DNA of 64,000 nt from Streptomyces albiflavescens (GTDB lineage Bacteria > Actinomycetota > Actinomycetes > Streptomycetales > Streptomycetaceae): NCBI RefSeq assembly GCF_014645835.1, contig NZ_BMMM01000004.1:188470-252469 (forward strand). The letters run 5' to 3'. Made by a program: the position numbers and the translations under genes. Shown here piece by piece: positions 33,532-44,100 of this stretch (the first letter of the stretch is position 1; each line of letters starts with the position of its first letter). The notes under the pieces are model-generated. The model was not told the DNA's origin and searched no databases. It saw only the letters and a list, made by a program, of their open reading frames with translations.

Positions 33532-34119
33532 CTAGTCGCGGGGGAACCCGTCGGTCTTGAGGGTGAGGCCGACCACCGTGTCGGTGAGGTCCACGATGTC
33601 GCCGAAGGCGATCTTCGTCTCGGTCGCATAGTCGCCGTCCTTGGGCCGAGTGAACAGGCGGCACCTGCCCTGGTAGGGGTCGACGATGAGGTAGACGGCG
33701 ACTTCGGCGAGGGCATACGTGAGCTTCTTGGGGCCGTAGTCATTGGCGGCGGTGTCCTTGGAGATGACCTCGGCCACGAACTCGACGTCCTGGTAGCGCC
33801 ATCGGCCCTTGCTGTCCTTGACCGATCGATCGGTCATCGCTGCCACGTCGCAGGCGAAGCCGTTCAGGTGTCCGGGGAAGTCGATCCGTACGTTCGATGC
33901 CAGCCGCTTGCGCGGGTACTTGGCGCGCAGTTGCTCCACGATGTCGAGGATGATCTCCCAGTGGGTTTGCCGCTGCGGTGACATGAAGATGTTCCCCCCG
34001 ACGATCTCGACCTTGGTTCCCTCGGGGATGGGCATCTTCTCGAGCCACTCGAACATGACGTCCAGAGTCAGCTCGCCGCTGTCGTCGGCCATCTCGATCC
34101 TGTCTTCAAGGACGGTCAT
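33532..34119 (-). CDS. Uma2-family (PD-(D/E)XK-like) endonuclease-fold protein
   Basis: The 195-residue product is a Uma2 protein: VEIVGGNIFMSPQRQTHWEIIL, then DFPGHLNGFACDVAAMTD and VEFVAEVISKDTAANDYGPKKLTYALAEVAVYLIVDP. The Asp and the Glu-x-Ile-Ser pattern fit a restriction-nuclease-like active site. Uma2 genes are very numerous in Streptomyces and of unknown role. The ATG follows GGAGGAGCG. A decayed second copy lies at 34925-35143, and both share upstream DNA. Confidence 0.85.
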   Translation of the reverse strand: MTVLEDRIEMADDSGELTLDVMFEWLEKMPIPEGTKVEIVGGNIFMSPQRQTHWEIILDIVEQLRAKYPRKRLASNVRIDFPGHLNGFACDVAAMTDRSVKDSKGRWRYQDVEFVAEVISKDTAANDYGPKKLTYALAEVAVYLIVDPYQGRCRLFTRPKDGDYATETKIAFGDIVDLTDTVVGLTLKTDGFPRD

Positions 34120-34205
34120 CGTGGCGCTCCTCCTCGGCTGCCACCTGGTCGAGTGCAGCCGCGCGGTACAACGCTACGCACGGTGACCAGGCAACGCCGG
34201 GAATC

Positions 34206-34252
34206 AGTCGGGCGGTTTCGGCCGGGTACGGCTCGCCCAGGTCCCAGGGCCC
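34206..34252 (-). pseudogene. Fragment of the SGNH hydrolase 3' end
   Basis: On this strand the sequence reads WDLGEPYPAETARL, nearly identical to the end WDLGEPYAAETV of the intact SGNH hydrolase at 35231. It is continuous with about 90 bases of matching non-coding DNA leading to the intact Uma2 gene, so it is the boundary of a duplicated segment. Confidence 0.75.
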
Positions 34253-34276
34253 AGGCCCCAGGTCGCAGGTCCCACC

Positions 34277-34903
34277 TCACCCCGCGCCCAAGGCGTCCCC
34301 CTGGACGAGGGCGTGCAGGTGCTGGTCGTGCCAGCCGTCCGCGTGGAGCAGGGCGCCGCGCATGGTGCCTTCGAGGGAGTAGCCGGCCTTGGCCGCCACT
34401 CGGCAGGATGCCGGGTTCGCCACCGAGTGGCACAGTCGCAGGCGGTGCAGCCCAAGCTCCTCCAGGGCCCACCGGCTGACGCGCCGCACGGCCTCGACCA
34501 CGACACCGCCGCCGCGGGCCGCGGGCAGGATCCAGTAGACGATCTCGGCGCTGCCGCCGATGAGATCGATGTCGTTCCACCCGATGAGTCCCATGGCCCC
34601 GCCGCTGTCGTCGTCCGACCGTGCGATGGCCCAGATCGCGCCCTGCTCGCTCCGCCAGCGCTCGTGCATCCGCGCGATCCTCTTGCGCGCGTCCTCCGGT
34701 GACTCCACGTACAGGAGGTTCCATTGGCGAATCGCCGGATCCTGGCCCGCGGCCACCAGGGCGTCGGCGTCGCCGGGGCGCCATGGGCGCAGCTCCAGGC
34801 CGTGGGGGAGGTCGAGAACCGGTTGCTCGGACCGGGCCATCCGACCTGCGGGAACGACAGGAGTTATGGGGGAGTTGGCGATCATCGCGGCATCGTGCCA
34901 CAT
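34277..34903 (-). CDS. GNAT-family N-acetyltransferase (RimJ/RimL type)
   Basis: The 208-residue product has the RimJ/RimL-type GNAT fold: LELRPWRPGDADALVAAGQD at the start, the acetyl-CoA loop region YWILPAARGGGVVVEAVRRVSRWA, and LHRLRLCHSVANPASCRVAAKAGYSLEGTMRGALL with the Asn-x-x-Ser motif. It probably acetylates the N-terminus of a protein or a small amine. The start is uncertain between ATG 34903 and ATG 34885. It lies between the two halves of the duplicated Uma2 region. Confidence 0.88.
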   Translation of the reverse strand: MWHDAAMIANSPITPVVPAGRMARSEQPVLDLPHGLELRPWRPGDADALVAAGQDPAIRQWNLLYVESPEDARKRIARMHERWRSEQGAIWAIARSDDDSGGAMGLIGWNDIDLIGGSAEIVYWILPAARGGGVVVEAVRRVSRWALEELGLHRLRLCHSVANPASCRVAAKAGYSLEGTMRGALLHADGWHDQHLHALVQGDALGAG

Positions 34904-34924
34904 GCCTTTCGGCGGACGATATCC

Positions 34925-35143
34925 CTAATCCCGGGGGAACTCACCGGTCTTGAGGGTGAGGTCGAGGGGAGTGGCGGTCATGTCTACGTCCGTGCCGAAG
35001 GCGACGGAGAGCTCGCTGAGGTATTCGCGTCCTTGGGCCGCGTGTAGAGGTGGCACTTGCCCTGGTAGGGGTCTGCGACGAGATAGACGGACACTTCAGC
35101 TGTTGGCGTCGGCCATGGCGATCCTGTCGTCTACGACGGTCAT
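34925..35143 (-). pseudogene. Decayed Uma2-family gene with internal deletion and frameshifts
   Basis: The start reads MTVVDDRIAMADANS and then a stop; the intact paralogue starts MTVLEDRIEMADDSG. After the stop, a shifted frame reads EVSVYLVADPYQGKCHLYTRPKD, and another shift gives LTLKTGEFPRD and a stop, matching the last 60 residues of the paralogue. About 120 codons of the middle, including the active site, are missing. Its ribosome binding site and upstream DNA are nearly identical to those of the intact copy. Confidence 0.88.
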
Positions 35144-35230
35144 CGTGGCGCTCCTCCCCGGCCGCAACCCGGTCGAGTGCAGCCGCGCGGTACAACGGTA
35201 CGCACGGTGACCAGGCAACGCCGGGAATCG

Positions 35231-35914
35231 TCAGACGGTTTCGGCCGCGTAGGGCTCGCCCAGGTCCCACGCCTGGTACATCGCCTCCGCGAACCCCTCC
35301 GCGATCTTGTGCTCGCCGCTCGCGTTCGGGTGCGTGCCGTCGTACGTGTCGAAGTGGATGTCGTACGAGGGTGGCGGGGAGGCGAGGAGGAGCGGGGAGC
35401 GGGGTTCGTCGAGGTCGGCCACGGTCTTGGCGAGGAGTTCGTTGAAGGCGGCGACCTCGGCGGCGAAGGGCGCGTCGGACTCGGCGCGGACGTTCGGTAT
35501 CACCGGGAGCAGGGCCATGCGGATGCGCGGGTTCGCGGCGCGGGCCTGCTCGATGAAGGCGCGGGCGTTGTCCGCCGTCTGGGCCGCGTTCGTGTAGAAG
35601 CCGAGGTCGATGAGGCCGAGGGAGACCAGCAGGACGTCGGCGCGCTGCGCGCGGACCGCCTCGCGGATCAGCGGGGCCATGTGCAGCCAGCCCTCGCCCC
35701 AGCCGGCCAGGTGGGCGCGGGGGAAGTCCGGTTCCGCGTACTCGTACGAGTCGGGGGAGTCCGTCGCCTTGTCGTAGAGCGTCTCGCGCGGGCCGACGAT
35801 CTTGAACGGGCCCCCGTACGTCGCGCGCAGGTGCTGCCACATTCGGTAACGCCATGTGTGTTCGCCCGCGCTACCGATCGTCATGGAGTCGCCGACGGGC
35901 ATGAACCTGAGCAT
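35231..35914 (-). CDS. SGNH/GDSL hydrolase
   Basis: The 227-residue product (start MLRFMPVGDSMTIG; a longer GTG start at 35974 is possible) has SGNH block I as VGDSMTIGS and block V as DGTHPNASGEHKIA with the catalytic Asp and His. The block III position reads GLIDLG, so the usual Asn of GxND is replaced by Ile. It is probably an esterase or acetyl-hydrolase. No signal peptide is seen. The 3' end and downstream DNA have been duplicated next to the Uma2 gene. Confidence 0.85.
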   Translation of the reverse strand: MLRFMPVGDSMTIGSAGEHTWRYRMWQHLRATYGGPFKIVGPRETLYDKATDSPDSYEYAEPDFPRAHLAGWGEGWLHMAPLIREAVRAQRADVLLVSLGLIDLGFYTNAAQTADNARAFIEQARAANPRIRMALLPVIPNVRAESDAPFAAEVAAFNELLAKTVADLDEPRSPLLLASPPPSYDIHFDTYDGTHPNASGEHKIAEGFAEAMYQAWDLGEPYAAETV

Positions 35915-35986
35915 CCGCTCATCATGGACGATCAGCGGGGGCGTCTCGGGCCGTGGGGATGTGAGGCTGGACACGCCGTCGTGCGG

Positions 35987-36136
35987 GACGCGCCTCCACG
36001 CGAGGCACGCCTCCGAGCGAGACGCCTTCCACGCGAGGCACGCCTCCGAGCGAGACGCCTTCCACGCGAGGCACGCCTTTGAGCGAGACGCCTTCCACGC
36101 GAGGCACGCCTTTGAGCGAGACGCCTTCCACGCGAG
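35987..36136. repeat. 33-bp tandem repeat, about 4.5 copies
   Basis: The unit GACGCCTTCCACGCGAGGCACGCCTNNGAGCGA is repeated at 35987-36020 (34 bases, slightly divergent), 36021-36053, 36054-36086 and 36087-36119, with a partial copy to 36136. NN is CC in the first two and TT in the next two. Copies are contiguous, with no spacers. The array lies between the divergent SGNH hydrolase and surface-protein genes. Confidence 0.92.
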
Positions 36137-36189
36137 TTCGGCAGGCGGCCACCGCGTGAACCGTCCGCGGAGATGGCAGGCTTGGAGCC

Positions 36190-37164
36190 ATGCGCCGATC
36201 GCCTTCGCTTCTCGCCGGAGCCGTCCTCGTCGTCGCCCTGGCGGCGCCGGCCGTCGCCGACAGCGCGGACAACGGGTTCACCATCAAGGACCCCAGGATC
36301 ACCGAGTCCAGCGGACTCGCCGCCTCGCACGCCCACCCGGGCATCTACTGGACCCACAACGACAGCGACGACGGGGCGTACTTGTACGCCGTCGACAGCA
36401 GGACGGGCAGGACCGTCGCCACCATCACCATGAGCGGGGTCGGTGCCCCCCGGGATGTCGAGGCCATCTCCATCGGCCCGGACGACAACCTCTACGTCGG
36501 CGACATCGGCGACAACCTCGGCGGCAAGTGGGACCACGTGTGGATCTACAAGCTGCCCGAGCCGAAGGTGCTCAAGGACCAGACGATCCGCGCCACGCAG
36601 TACGTCGTGAAGTACGCGGACGGGCCGCGCAATGCCGAGTCGCTGATGGTCCATCCCAAGACCGGGCGCGTCTACATCGTCGACAAGAACGAGGACGGCG
36701 GCCACCTCTACGAGGGCCCCGCCCAGCTCTCCGCCTCCGGCACCAACGTCTTCAAGCCCGTCGCCACGATCGACCTCTGGGCCACCGACGGCGCCTTCTC
36801 GCCCGACGGCAAGCAGCTCGCCGTACGCGGGTACTTCGGCGGGATCGCGTACGACTGGAACGGCGGGAAGATCAAACGTCAGGGGCGGCTGAACGTCCCC
36901 CTGCAGGGGCAGGGCGAGTCCCTCACCTACACCCCCGACGGGTCCGAGCTCATGTACGGGAGCGAGGGCGCGGACAGCGGCGTGCAGCCGGAGAGCGTGC
37001 CCGGGTACCCCGGGTCCGGGTCCAACTCGCCTTCGAAGGGCGGCAGTTCGGCCTCCGGGGACAACGGCGACGGGCTGAGCGACGGGTTCAAGGTCGGCGC
37101 CATCGCGGTCGCAGCCGCCTTCGCCGTCGTCATCGGCTTCAAGCGGCTGCTGCGCCGGAGCTGA
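36190..37164 (+). CDS. Exported membrane-anchored beta-propeller-like protein
   Basis: The 324-residue product has a signal peptide ending near AVADSA (about residue 25), then a region of repeated strands: SGLAASHAHPGIYWTHNDSDDGAYLYAVD, DVEAISIGPDDNLYVGDIGDN, NAESLMVHPKTGRVYIVDKNE, and GESLTYTPDGSELMYGSEG. These look like beta-propeller blades. A Ser/Gly/Pro linker follows, then a C-terminal hydrophobic helix VGAIAVAAAFAVVIGF and RLLRRS, so it is anchored at the outer face of the membrane. The function is unknown. The 33-bp repeat lies just upstream. Confidence 0.82.
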   Translation: MRRSPSLLAGAVLVVALAAPAVADSADNGFTIKDPRITESSGLAASHAHPGIYWTHNDSDDGAYLYAVDSRTGRTVATITMSGVGAPRDVEAISIGPDDNLYVGDIGDNLGGKWDHVWIYKLPEPKVLKDQTIRATQYVVKYADGPRNAESLMVHPKTGRVYIVDKNEDGGHLYEGPAQLSASGTNVFKPVATIDLWATDGAFSPDGKQLAVRGYFGGIAYDWNGGKIKRQGRLNVPLQGQGESLTYTPDGSELMYGSEGADSGVQPESVPGYPGSGSNSPSKGGSSASGDNGDGLSDGFKVGAIAVAAAFAVVIGFKRLLRRS

Positions 37165-37300
37165 CTTTCGTCACTTCACGTACTCGCCGACGCCGATCAC
37201 AACGGCGCGGTCGCGGTGGGCGGTTCGGCGGGTTTCGGGTTCGGGGGAGCGCCCGGGGGCGGTGCCGTACCCGCGGTTTCCTGCACGGCGACATGAGAGA

Positions 37301-37328
37301 GGGGCGCCCGGCGAGTGCCGGGCGCCCC
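37301..37328. terminator. Strong bidirectional terminator between convergent genes
   Basis: GGGGCGCCCGGC and GCCGGGCGCCCC form 12-bp perfect arms around GAGT, between the surface-protein gene (ends 37164) and serC (ends 37346). In the serC direction it is followed by TCTCTC. Confidence 0.8.
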
Positions 37329-37345
37329 CATCCTCGTACGAACGG

Positions 37346-38473
<1,128 letters not shown>

Positions 38474-38570
38474 CTAGCCGTTTCGGGAAACCTGGGCGAA
38501 ACGTCGTCCGTCGGGTGAGACGGGGCTCCGCCCCCAGACCCCCCGTGTCGCGCTGAGTGGTGCGCCCCGT

Positions 38571-38592
38571 CAGGGGTGCGGGGAACTGCGCG
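38571..38592 (-). repeat. Dispersed 22-bp intergenic element, copy 3
   Basis: CAGGGGTGCGGGGAACTGCGCG on the plus strand is the reverse complement of the copies at 12208 and 20191. It lies between serC and the CYP154-like gene, flanked by GC-rich inverted repeats. Confidence 0.72.
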
Positions 38593-38695
38593 ACCAGCCC
38601 CCACCACCCGCAGCCGCAGAACAACCGAGCGGGGCCTGGGGCGGAGCCCCAGGCAGGGGACGGGTGGAGGGGAGGGGGGCGAAAAAACCCGGACC

Positions 38696-39904
38696 TCAGC
38701 CCAGTCGTACCGGGAGTTCGAACAGGTCGTTCTGGGTCACCACCGGCTTGTTGCGGAGCTCGGACGCGGGGATCGCCGGATCGAGGGACGGGAAGCGGGT
38801 GTACAGGGCCGGGAGGGCGACCGCCGCTTCCAGGCGGGAGAGGGCGGCGCCGGGGCAGACGTGCGGGCCGTGGCCGAAGGAGATGTGCCGGTTTTCGCTC
38901 GTGCGGGTGATGTCGAAGTCGCCGGCGGTCGGACCGTGAGCCTGCTCGTCACGGCCGATCGCGCCGTACGACACGATCAGGGCGTCCCCCGCGGGGAGCA
39001 CCTTGTCGCCGACCGGAACGTCCTGCGTCGCGAAGCGGATCAGGACGTGGGAGGTGGGGGTGGAGTAGCGGAGGGTCTCCTCGATCACCGACGCCCAGTC
39101 GGCCTCGCCGGAGAGAACGAGGGCGCGTTGGCCGGGGTGGGTGGGGAGGTTGACCACCGCGTTGACGATCAGCGAGATCGTCGTCTCGTGACCCGCCGCG
39201 ACCATCAGCTGCAGGGTGGAGACGATCTCCTCGTCGGTGAGGTGGTCGCCGTCCTCGGAGGCCAGGATCAGCGCCGATGTGAGGTCGTCGCCGGGCTCGG
39301 CGCGCTTCGCCGCGACCGTCTGCGCCATGATGCCCGACAGCTCGGTCAGCGTCGCGATGACCTCCGCCGGCGGGGTCTGCGTCGAGAAGAACTTCTCGAA
39401 GAGTTCCTTGAGGCGGGGAAGCCGGGACTCGTCGATGCCCATGAGGTCGGCGATGACGTACATGGGGAGGGGGTAGGCGAAGTCCGCCTTCAGGTCGATC
39501 ACCTCGCCGGCCTCCGGCAGGCCGTCCAGCAGGCCCTCCGTCAGCTTGGTGATCCGCTCGCGCATCTGCTCCACCCGGCGCGGGGTGAGCGCCTGGGCGA
39601 CCAGCGTGCGCATGCGCCGGTGGTCCGCGCCGTCCACCGTGAGTATGGAGCGGCCCGGGTTGGCGAGCCCGATCAGCGGCCAGTCGGGGGGTATCTCGCC
39701 GCGCTGCCAGGCACCCCAGACGTTGATGTCCTTCACCAGCCGGGGGTCCGTGAGCAGGGCGCGGGCCTCGGCGTGGCGGGTGACCGCCCATACGGGGACG
39801 CCGCCCGGCAGTTCGACGGCTGCGAGCGGGCCCGCGGCGCGCAGTGCCGCGCTCTCGCCCTCCAGGCCGGTGACGAAGGGGTCCAGGGCGATACGAGTGG
39901 TCAT
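38696..39904 (-). CDS. Cytochrome P450, CYP154-like (CvnF position of a conservon)
   Basis: The 402-residue product is a full P450: I-helix AAGHETT, ExxR in IEETLR, heme loop FGHGPHVCPGAAL. The N-terminus, with ALDPFVTGLEGESAALRA and RLVKDINVWGAW, resembles CYP154 members that end Streptomyces conservons (cvnF). Its ATG overlaps the TGA of the upstream CYP157-derived frame as ATGA, the arrangement expected for cvnE-cvnF. Substrate unknown. Since the rest of the conservon is deleted, it may be an orphan P450 lacking its GTPase-linked control. Confidence 0.88.
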   Translation of the reverse strand: MTTRIALDPFVTGLEGESAALRAAGPLAAVELPGGVPVWAVTRHAEARALLTDPRLVKDINVWGAWQRGEIPPDWPLIGLANPGRSILTVDGADHRRMRTLVAQALTPRRVEQMRERITKLTEGLLDGLPEAGEVIDLKADFAYPLPMYVIADLMGIDESRLPRLKELFEKFFSTQTPPAEVIATLTELSGIMAQTVAAKRAEPGDDLTSALILASEDGDHLTDEEIVSTLQLMVAAGHETTISLIVNAVVNLPTHPGQRALVLSGEADWASVIEETLRYSTPTSHVLIRFATQDVPVGDKVLPAGDALIVSYGAIGRDEQAHGPTAGDFDITRTSENRHISFGHGPHVCPGAALSRLEAAVALPALYTRFPSLDPAIPASELRNKPVVTQNDLFELPVRLG

Positions 39905-41013
39905 GCGGCAGGGCCTCCGAGAGCGGGAGTGGGCGTGAATCTCACGGGGAGTTCGGTCAGGCCCCGCAGCCACGGGGACGGCCGCCGCGTCAGCGACTCG
40001 GCGGGTACGGCCAGGTCGATGTCCGGCAGCCGGTCCAGTACGACCTCGATCCCCGTCCGCGCGATCACCTCCGCGACCTCCTGGGCCGGGAACGGGCAGC
40101 GGTGCTCCCCGTGGCCGAAGGAGAAGTGGGCGTTGTTGCCACCGGTGAGGGCGGAGCCGTCGGTGCGGACCTGGGGATCGGAGTTGGCGCCCTGGAGGCC
40201 GAGCAGCAGCAGGTCGCCGGCGCGGACGCGGCGGCCGCCGAGCTGGGTGTCGCGGGAGGCCCAGCGCCCCGCCACGTTCTGGGTGGGGGTGTCCTCCCAC
40301 AGGACCTCGTTCATGGCCTCGGCCAACCTGTGCCGGCCGCCGAACAGCGACGCCGCGAACCGCTCGTCCGTCAGCATCAGGCGCAGCGAGTTGCCGATCC
40401 AGTCGGCGGTCGGCTGGTGCCCCGCGGCCATCATGACCATCAGGTCCTGCATCACCTCTTCGTCGGTGAAGCCGCCGCCGTCCGGGGCATGTCCCGGTTC
40501 CTGCGTATGCCCCGGCGCATGCCCCGGTTCTTGCGAACGACCGGGTTCTTGCGAGCGACCCAGGACGGCGACGGAGTCGGCGAGGCGGCCCGCCTGCGCG
40601 ATGCGGTGGTCGAGGTGGAGGAGGTCGGCGAGGACCTCCTCGTCGGAGTGCCGCTCCTCCATGGCGCGCAGGTCGGCGAGCATGCCGGTGGCCAGCGCCT
40701 GCATGCGGCCCGCGGCGTTGGCGGTCGCCGAGATCGCGGCGGCGCGTTCGCTCGTGGCCTGCCGGGCGCGCTCGGCCAGCCGGGCGTTCTCCTCGGCGAG
40801 GCGAGTGCGTTCGCCGGTGAGCTGCTGCCGCTCGGCCGCGAACTCCTCGGTGAGGCGCGCGCGTTCCTGGGCGGCCGCCTCGGTCAGACGCACGCGTTCC
40901 CGGGCCGCCGCCTCGGTCAGGCGGGCCCGCTCTCGTGCGGCGTCGTCGGCCAGCCGGGACCGCTCCTGGTTGAACTCCTCGACCAGTCGGGCCTGATGCT
41001 CAACTCGCCGTCA
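39901..41013 (-). pseudogene. Chimeric conservon remnant: CvnA kinase middle fused to CYP157 C-terminal half
   Basis: One open frame from 41013 to 39901 has two unrelated parts. The first, with repeated RARLTEAAAQE-like coiled coil, ARQATSERAAAISATANAAGRM and the HK-like LLHLDHRIAQAGRLADSVAVL, is the middle of a CvnA-type sensor kinase. After a QEPGHAPGH-repeat linker the second part is a P450 from the I-helix on: AAGHQPTADW, EVLW instead of ExxR as in CYP157, and FGHGEHRCPFPAQ. The kinase N-terminus, its ATPase domain, cvnB, cvnC, cvnD and half of cvnE are missing. No standard start precedes GTG 40893. Confidence 0.85.
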
Positions 41014-41082
41014 CTATATGGGAGTTCGTGATCGAATTGGGAAGCTTCTGGAAGCGGTTGCATGATCGAACGTGATCGGGCC

Positions 41083-41128
41083 GCGATCCGTCTGCGATCC
41101 GTTCGCAATCTGTCTGCGATCCGTTCGC
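41083..41128. promoter_or_regulatory. Phased repeats upstream of the FAD/Fe-S oxidoreductase
   Basis: GCGATCCGT occurs at 41083, 41094 and 41116, at steps of 11 and 22 bases, that is on one face of the helix. Within this, GTCTGCGATCCGTTCGC is a 17-bp exact direct repeat (41090-41106 and 41112-41128), each containing the pseudo-palindrome GCGA-TCCGT-TCGC. It is a good candidate for cooperative binding by a regulator. Confidence 0.65.
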
Positions 41129-41183
41129 GATTCGGGGTGCGCGGCTGACGGTCACTGTCGGAGCCCGGCGGCATCCTGGAGAC

Positions 41184-44100
41184 ATGACGGATCTCGGGGA
41201 GCAGGGCACACCGGCGTCGGCGGCCGATCTCGCGGGGCTGCGGACCGGGCTGGAGCGGGCGGTGCGCGGTGAGGTCGCCTTCGACGCGACCGCGCGGGCG
41301 CTGACCACCATGGACGCGTCCAACTACCGGCGCGTCCCACTCGGCGTCGTCTCCCCGCGCGACGCCGACGACGTGGCGGCGGCCCTCGCCGTGTGCCGCG
41401 CGCACGGCGTGCCGGTGGTGCCGCGCGGCGGCGGCACGTCGATCGCCGGGCAGGCCACGGGCACGGGCATCGTCCTGGACTTCACACGCCATATGAACCG
41501 GATCGTGTCGCTCGACCCGGGGGCCCGTACGGCCGTGGTCCAGCCCGGTGTCGTACTGGACCGCCTCCAGGACGCCGCCGCCCCGCACGGCCTGCGCTTC
41601 GGCCCCGACCCCTCGACCCACAGCCGCTGCACCCTCGGCGGGATGATCGGCAACAACTCGTGCGGTTCCCACTCGGTGGCCTGGGGCACGACGGCGGACA
41701 GCGTGCGGGAGCTGTCGGTGGTCACCGGTCATGGGGCCGCCGTGCGCCTCGGCCAGGACTGGGCCGGTGCCCCCGATGGCCTCCGGGCCCTGGTGGAGGG
41801 CGAGTTGGCGCGCCTGCGCACCGGCTTCCCGGACCTCCCGCGCCGTATTTCCGGGTACGCGCTGGATGCCCTCCTGCCCGAGAAGGGCGCGGACGTCGCC
41901 CGCGCCTTCTGCGGCTCCGAGGGCACCTGGGGGGTGCTGACCGAGGCGGTCGTAGGACTGGTGGAGGCGCCGCACGCGCGGGCACTGGCCGTGCTGGCCT
42001 ACCCGGACGAGAGCGCGGCGGCGGAGGCGGCCGCGGGGCTGCTGCCGCACAGGCCGCTCACGGTGGAGGGGATGGCCGCGGATCTCGTGCCGGCCGGCGC
42101 GGGGCTGCCGCGGGGCGGTGCCTGGCTGTTCGTGGAGACGGGCGGCGCGTCGGAGGCGGAGGCACGCGCGCGTGCGGACACGATCGTGCGCGCGGCGGAC
42201 GTCACGGACGCCCTCGTGGTCACCGATCCGGCAGGGCAGCGCGCCCTGTGGCGCATCCGCGAGGACGCGAGCGGTACGGCGACCCGGATGCCGGACGGCA
42301 GCGAGGCCTGGCCCGGCTGGGAGGACTGCGCGGTGCCGCCCGCCCGGCTGGGCGGGTATCTCCGCGACTTCAGAGGCCTGCTGTCCGCCCACGGCCTGCG
42401 CGGCACGCCGTACGGGCACTTCGGCGACGGCTGCATCCACGTGCGCATCGACTTCGACCTGATGAGTTCCGAAGGTGTGGCCCGCTTCCGGCGCTTCTCC
42501 GAGGAACTCGCGGCCCTGGTCGTGTCGCACGGCGGCTCCCTGTCCGGCGAGCACGGGGACGGGCAGGCACGCGCGGAGCTGCTCCCCACGATGTACGGCG
42601 CCGAGATGGTGGGCCTCTTCGAGCGGGCCAAGGGCATCTGGGACCCGGACGACCTCCTCAACCCCGGGATGCTCGTACGCCCCCACCGGCTGGACGAGAA
42701 CCTGCGGTTCGCGGTGCTCCCGCGGAAGCCGGTGGACGTGGTGTTCGGCTATCCGGCGGACGGCGGGGACTTCTCGGCGGCGGTGCGCAGATGTGTGGGG
42801 GTCGCCAAGTGCCGTGCTCCCATGTCGGCGGGCACGGGTGTCATGTGTCCTTCCTTCCGGGCGACCGGCGAGGAGGAGCACTCCACGCGCGGGCGGGCCC
42901 GGCTGCTGCACGAGATGCTCGCGGGCGAGGTCGTGACGGACGGCTGGCGGTCCACCGAGGTCCGTGACGCGCTGGACCTGTGTCTCTCCTGCAAGGGGTG
43001 CAAGTCGGACTGCCCGGTCGGCGTCGACATGGCCACGTACAAGGCGGAGTTCCTCCACCACCACTACGAGGGGCGACGTCGCCCGGCCGCGCACTACGCG
43101 ATGGGGTGGCTGCCGGTCTGGCTGGCGGCGGTGACCCGGACGCACTCGGCCCGGCTGGTCAACGCCCTCGCGTCGGTGCGTCCGTTGGCCGCCCTGGCCA
43201 AGCGGCTGGGCGGGATCGCGCCCGAGCGGGAGATTCCGCGGGTGGCGCGGGAGACGTTCAGCGGGTGGTGGAGGCGGCGGTTCAAGGAGCGGGCGCGGGC
43301 GTTCGTGCGGGATGCGCGGCGCGGGCAGCGGGGGGCGTTCCCGGGGCTCGGAGGGGACGCCGTCGTGCTGTGGCCGGACACCTTCACCGAGTACCTGTCT
43401 CCGTCCGTCGGCAAGGCGGCCGTACGGGTCCTGGAGGCGGCGGGGCTGACGGTGATGCTGCCGCCGACGATCCGGATGAGGTTCGGGCCGGCGCTGGAGG
43501 GACTGGCCGCATACCTGGCGGAGGGCGCGTCGGATGAGGCGCCGGTCGGGGACGGGAAGTTGCACGGCCCCATCGGGGACGGGGTGCCGCTGCGGCCGAT
43601 CGCCTTCAACACGCTGCTGTCGCGCCGCCAACGCGTCTGCTGCGGACTGACGTACGTCTCGACCGGCCAGCTCGACCGCGCCCGCGCCGTGCTGCGCCGC
43701 ACGCTGGACCTGATGGGGCCATATCTGCTGATGGACGACACCTCGGTTGTCGTCCTGGAACCGAGCTGCGCCGCCGCGCTGCGCACCGACCTCCCGGAGC
43801 TGCTGCCCGACGACCCCCGGGCGGCGCGTCTGGCCGCGGCAGTGCTGACCTTCGCCGAGGCGCTGGAACGCCATGCCCCGCACTGGACCCCGCCCCGTCT
43901 GGACCGCCCGGCCGTCGGTCAGACCCACTGCCACCAGCACGCGGTGCTCGGCGACGCCGCCGACCGCCGGCTGCGCGAGGCGGCGGGCCTGACCGGAACC
44001 CTCACGGGCGGCTGCTGCGGCCTCGCGGGCAACTTCGGCTTCGAGAAGGGCCACTACGAGGTGTCGAGGGCCTGCGCGGAGGAGCAACTGCTCCCAGCCG

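Noticed and set aside
35987..36136. CRISPR array
   Set aside because: The 33-bp units are contiguous with no unique spacers, and no cas genes are present.
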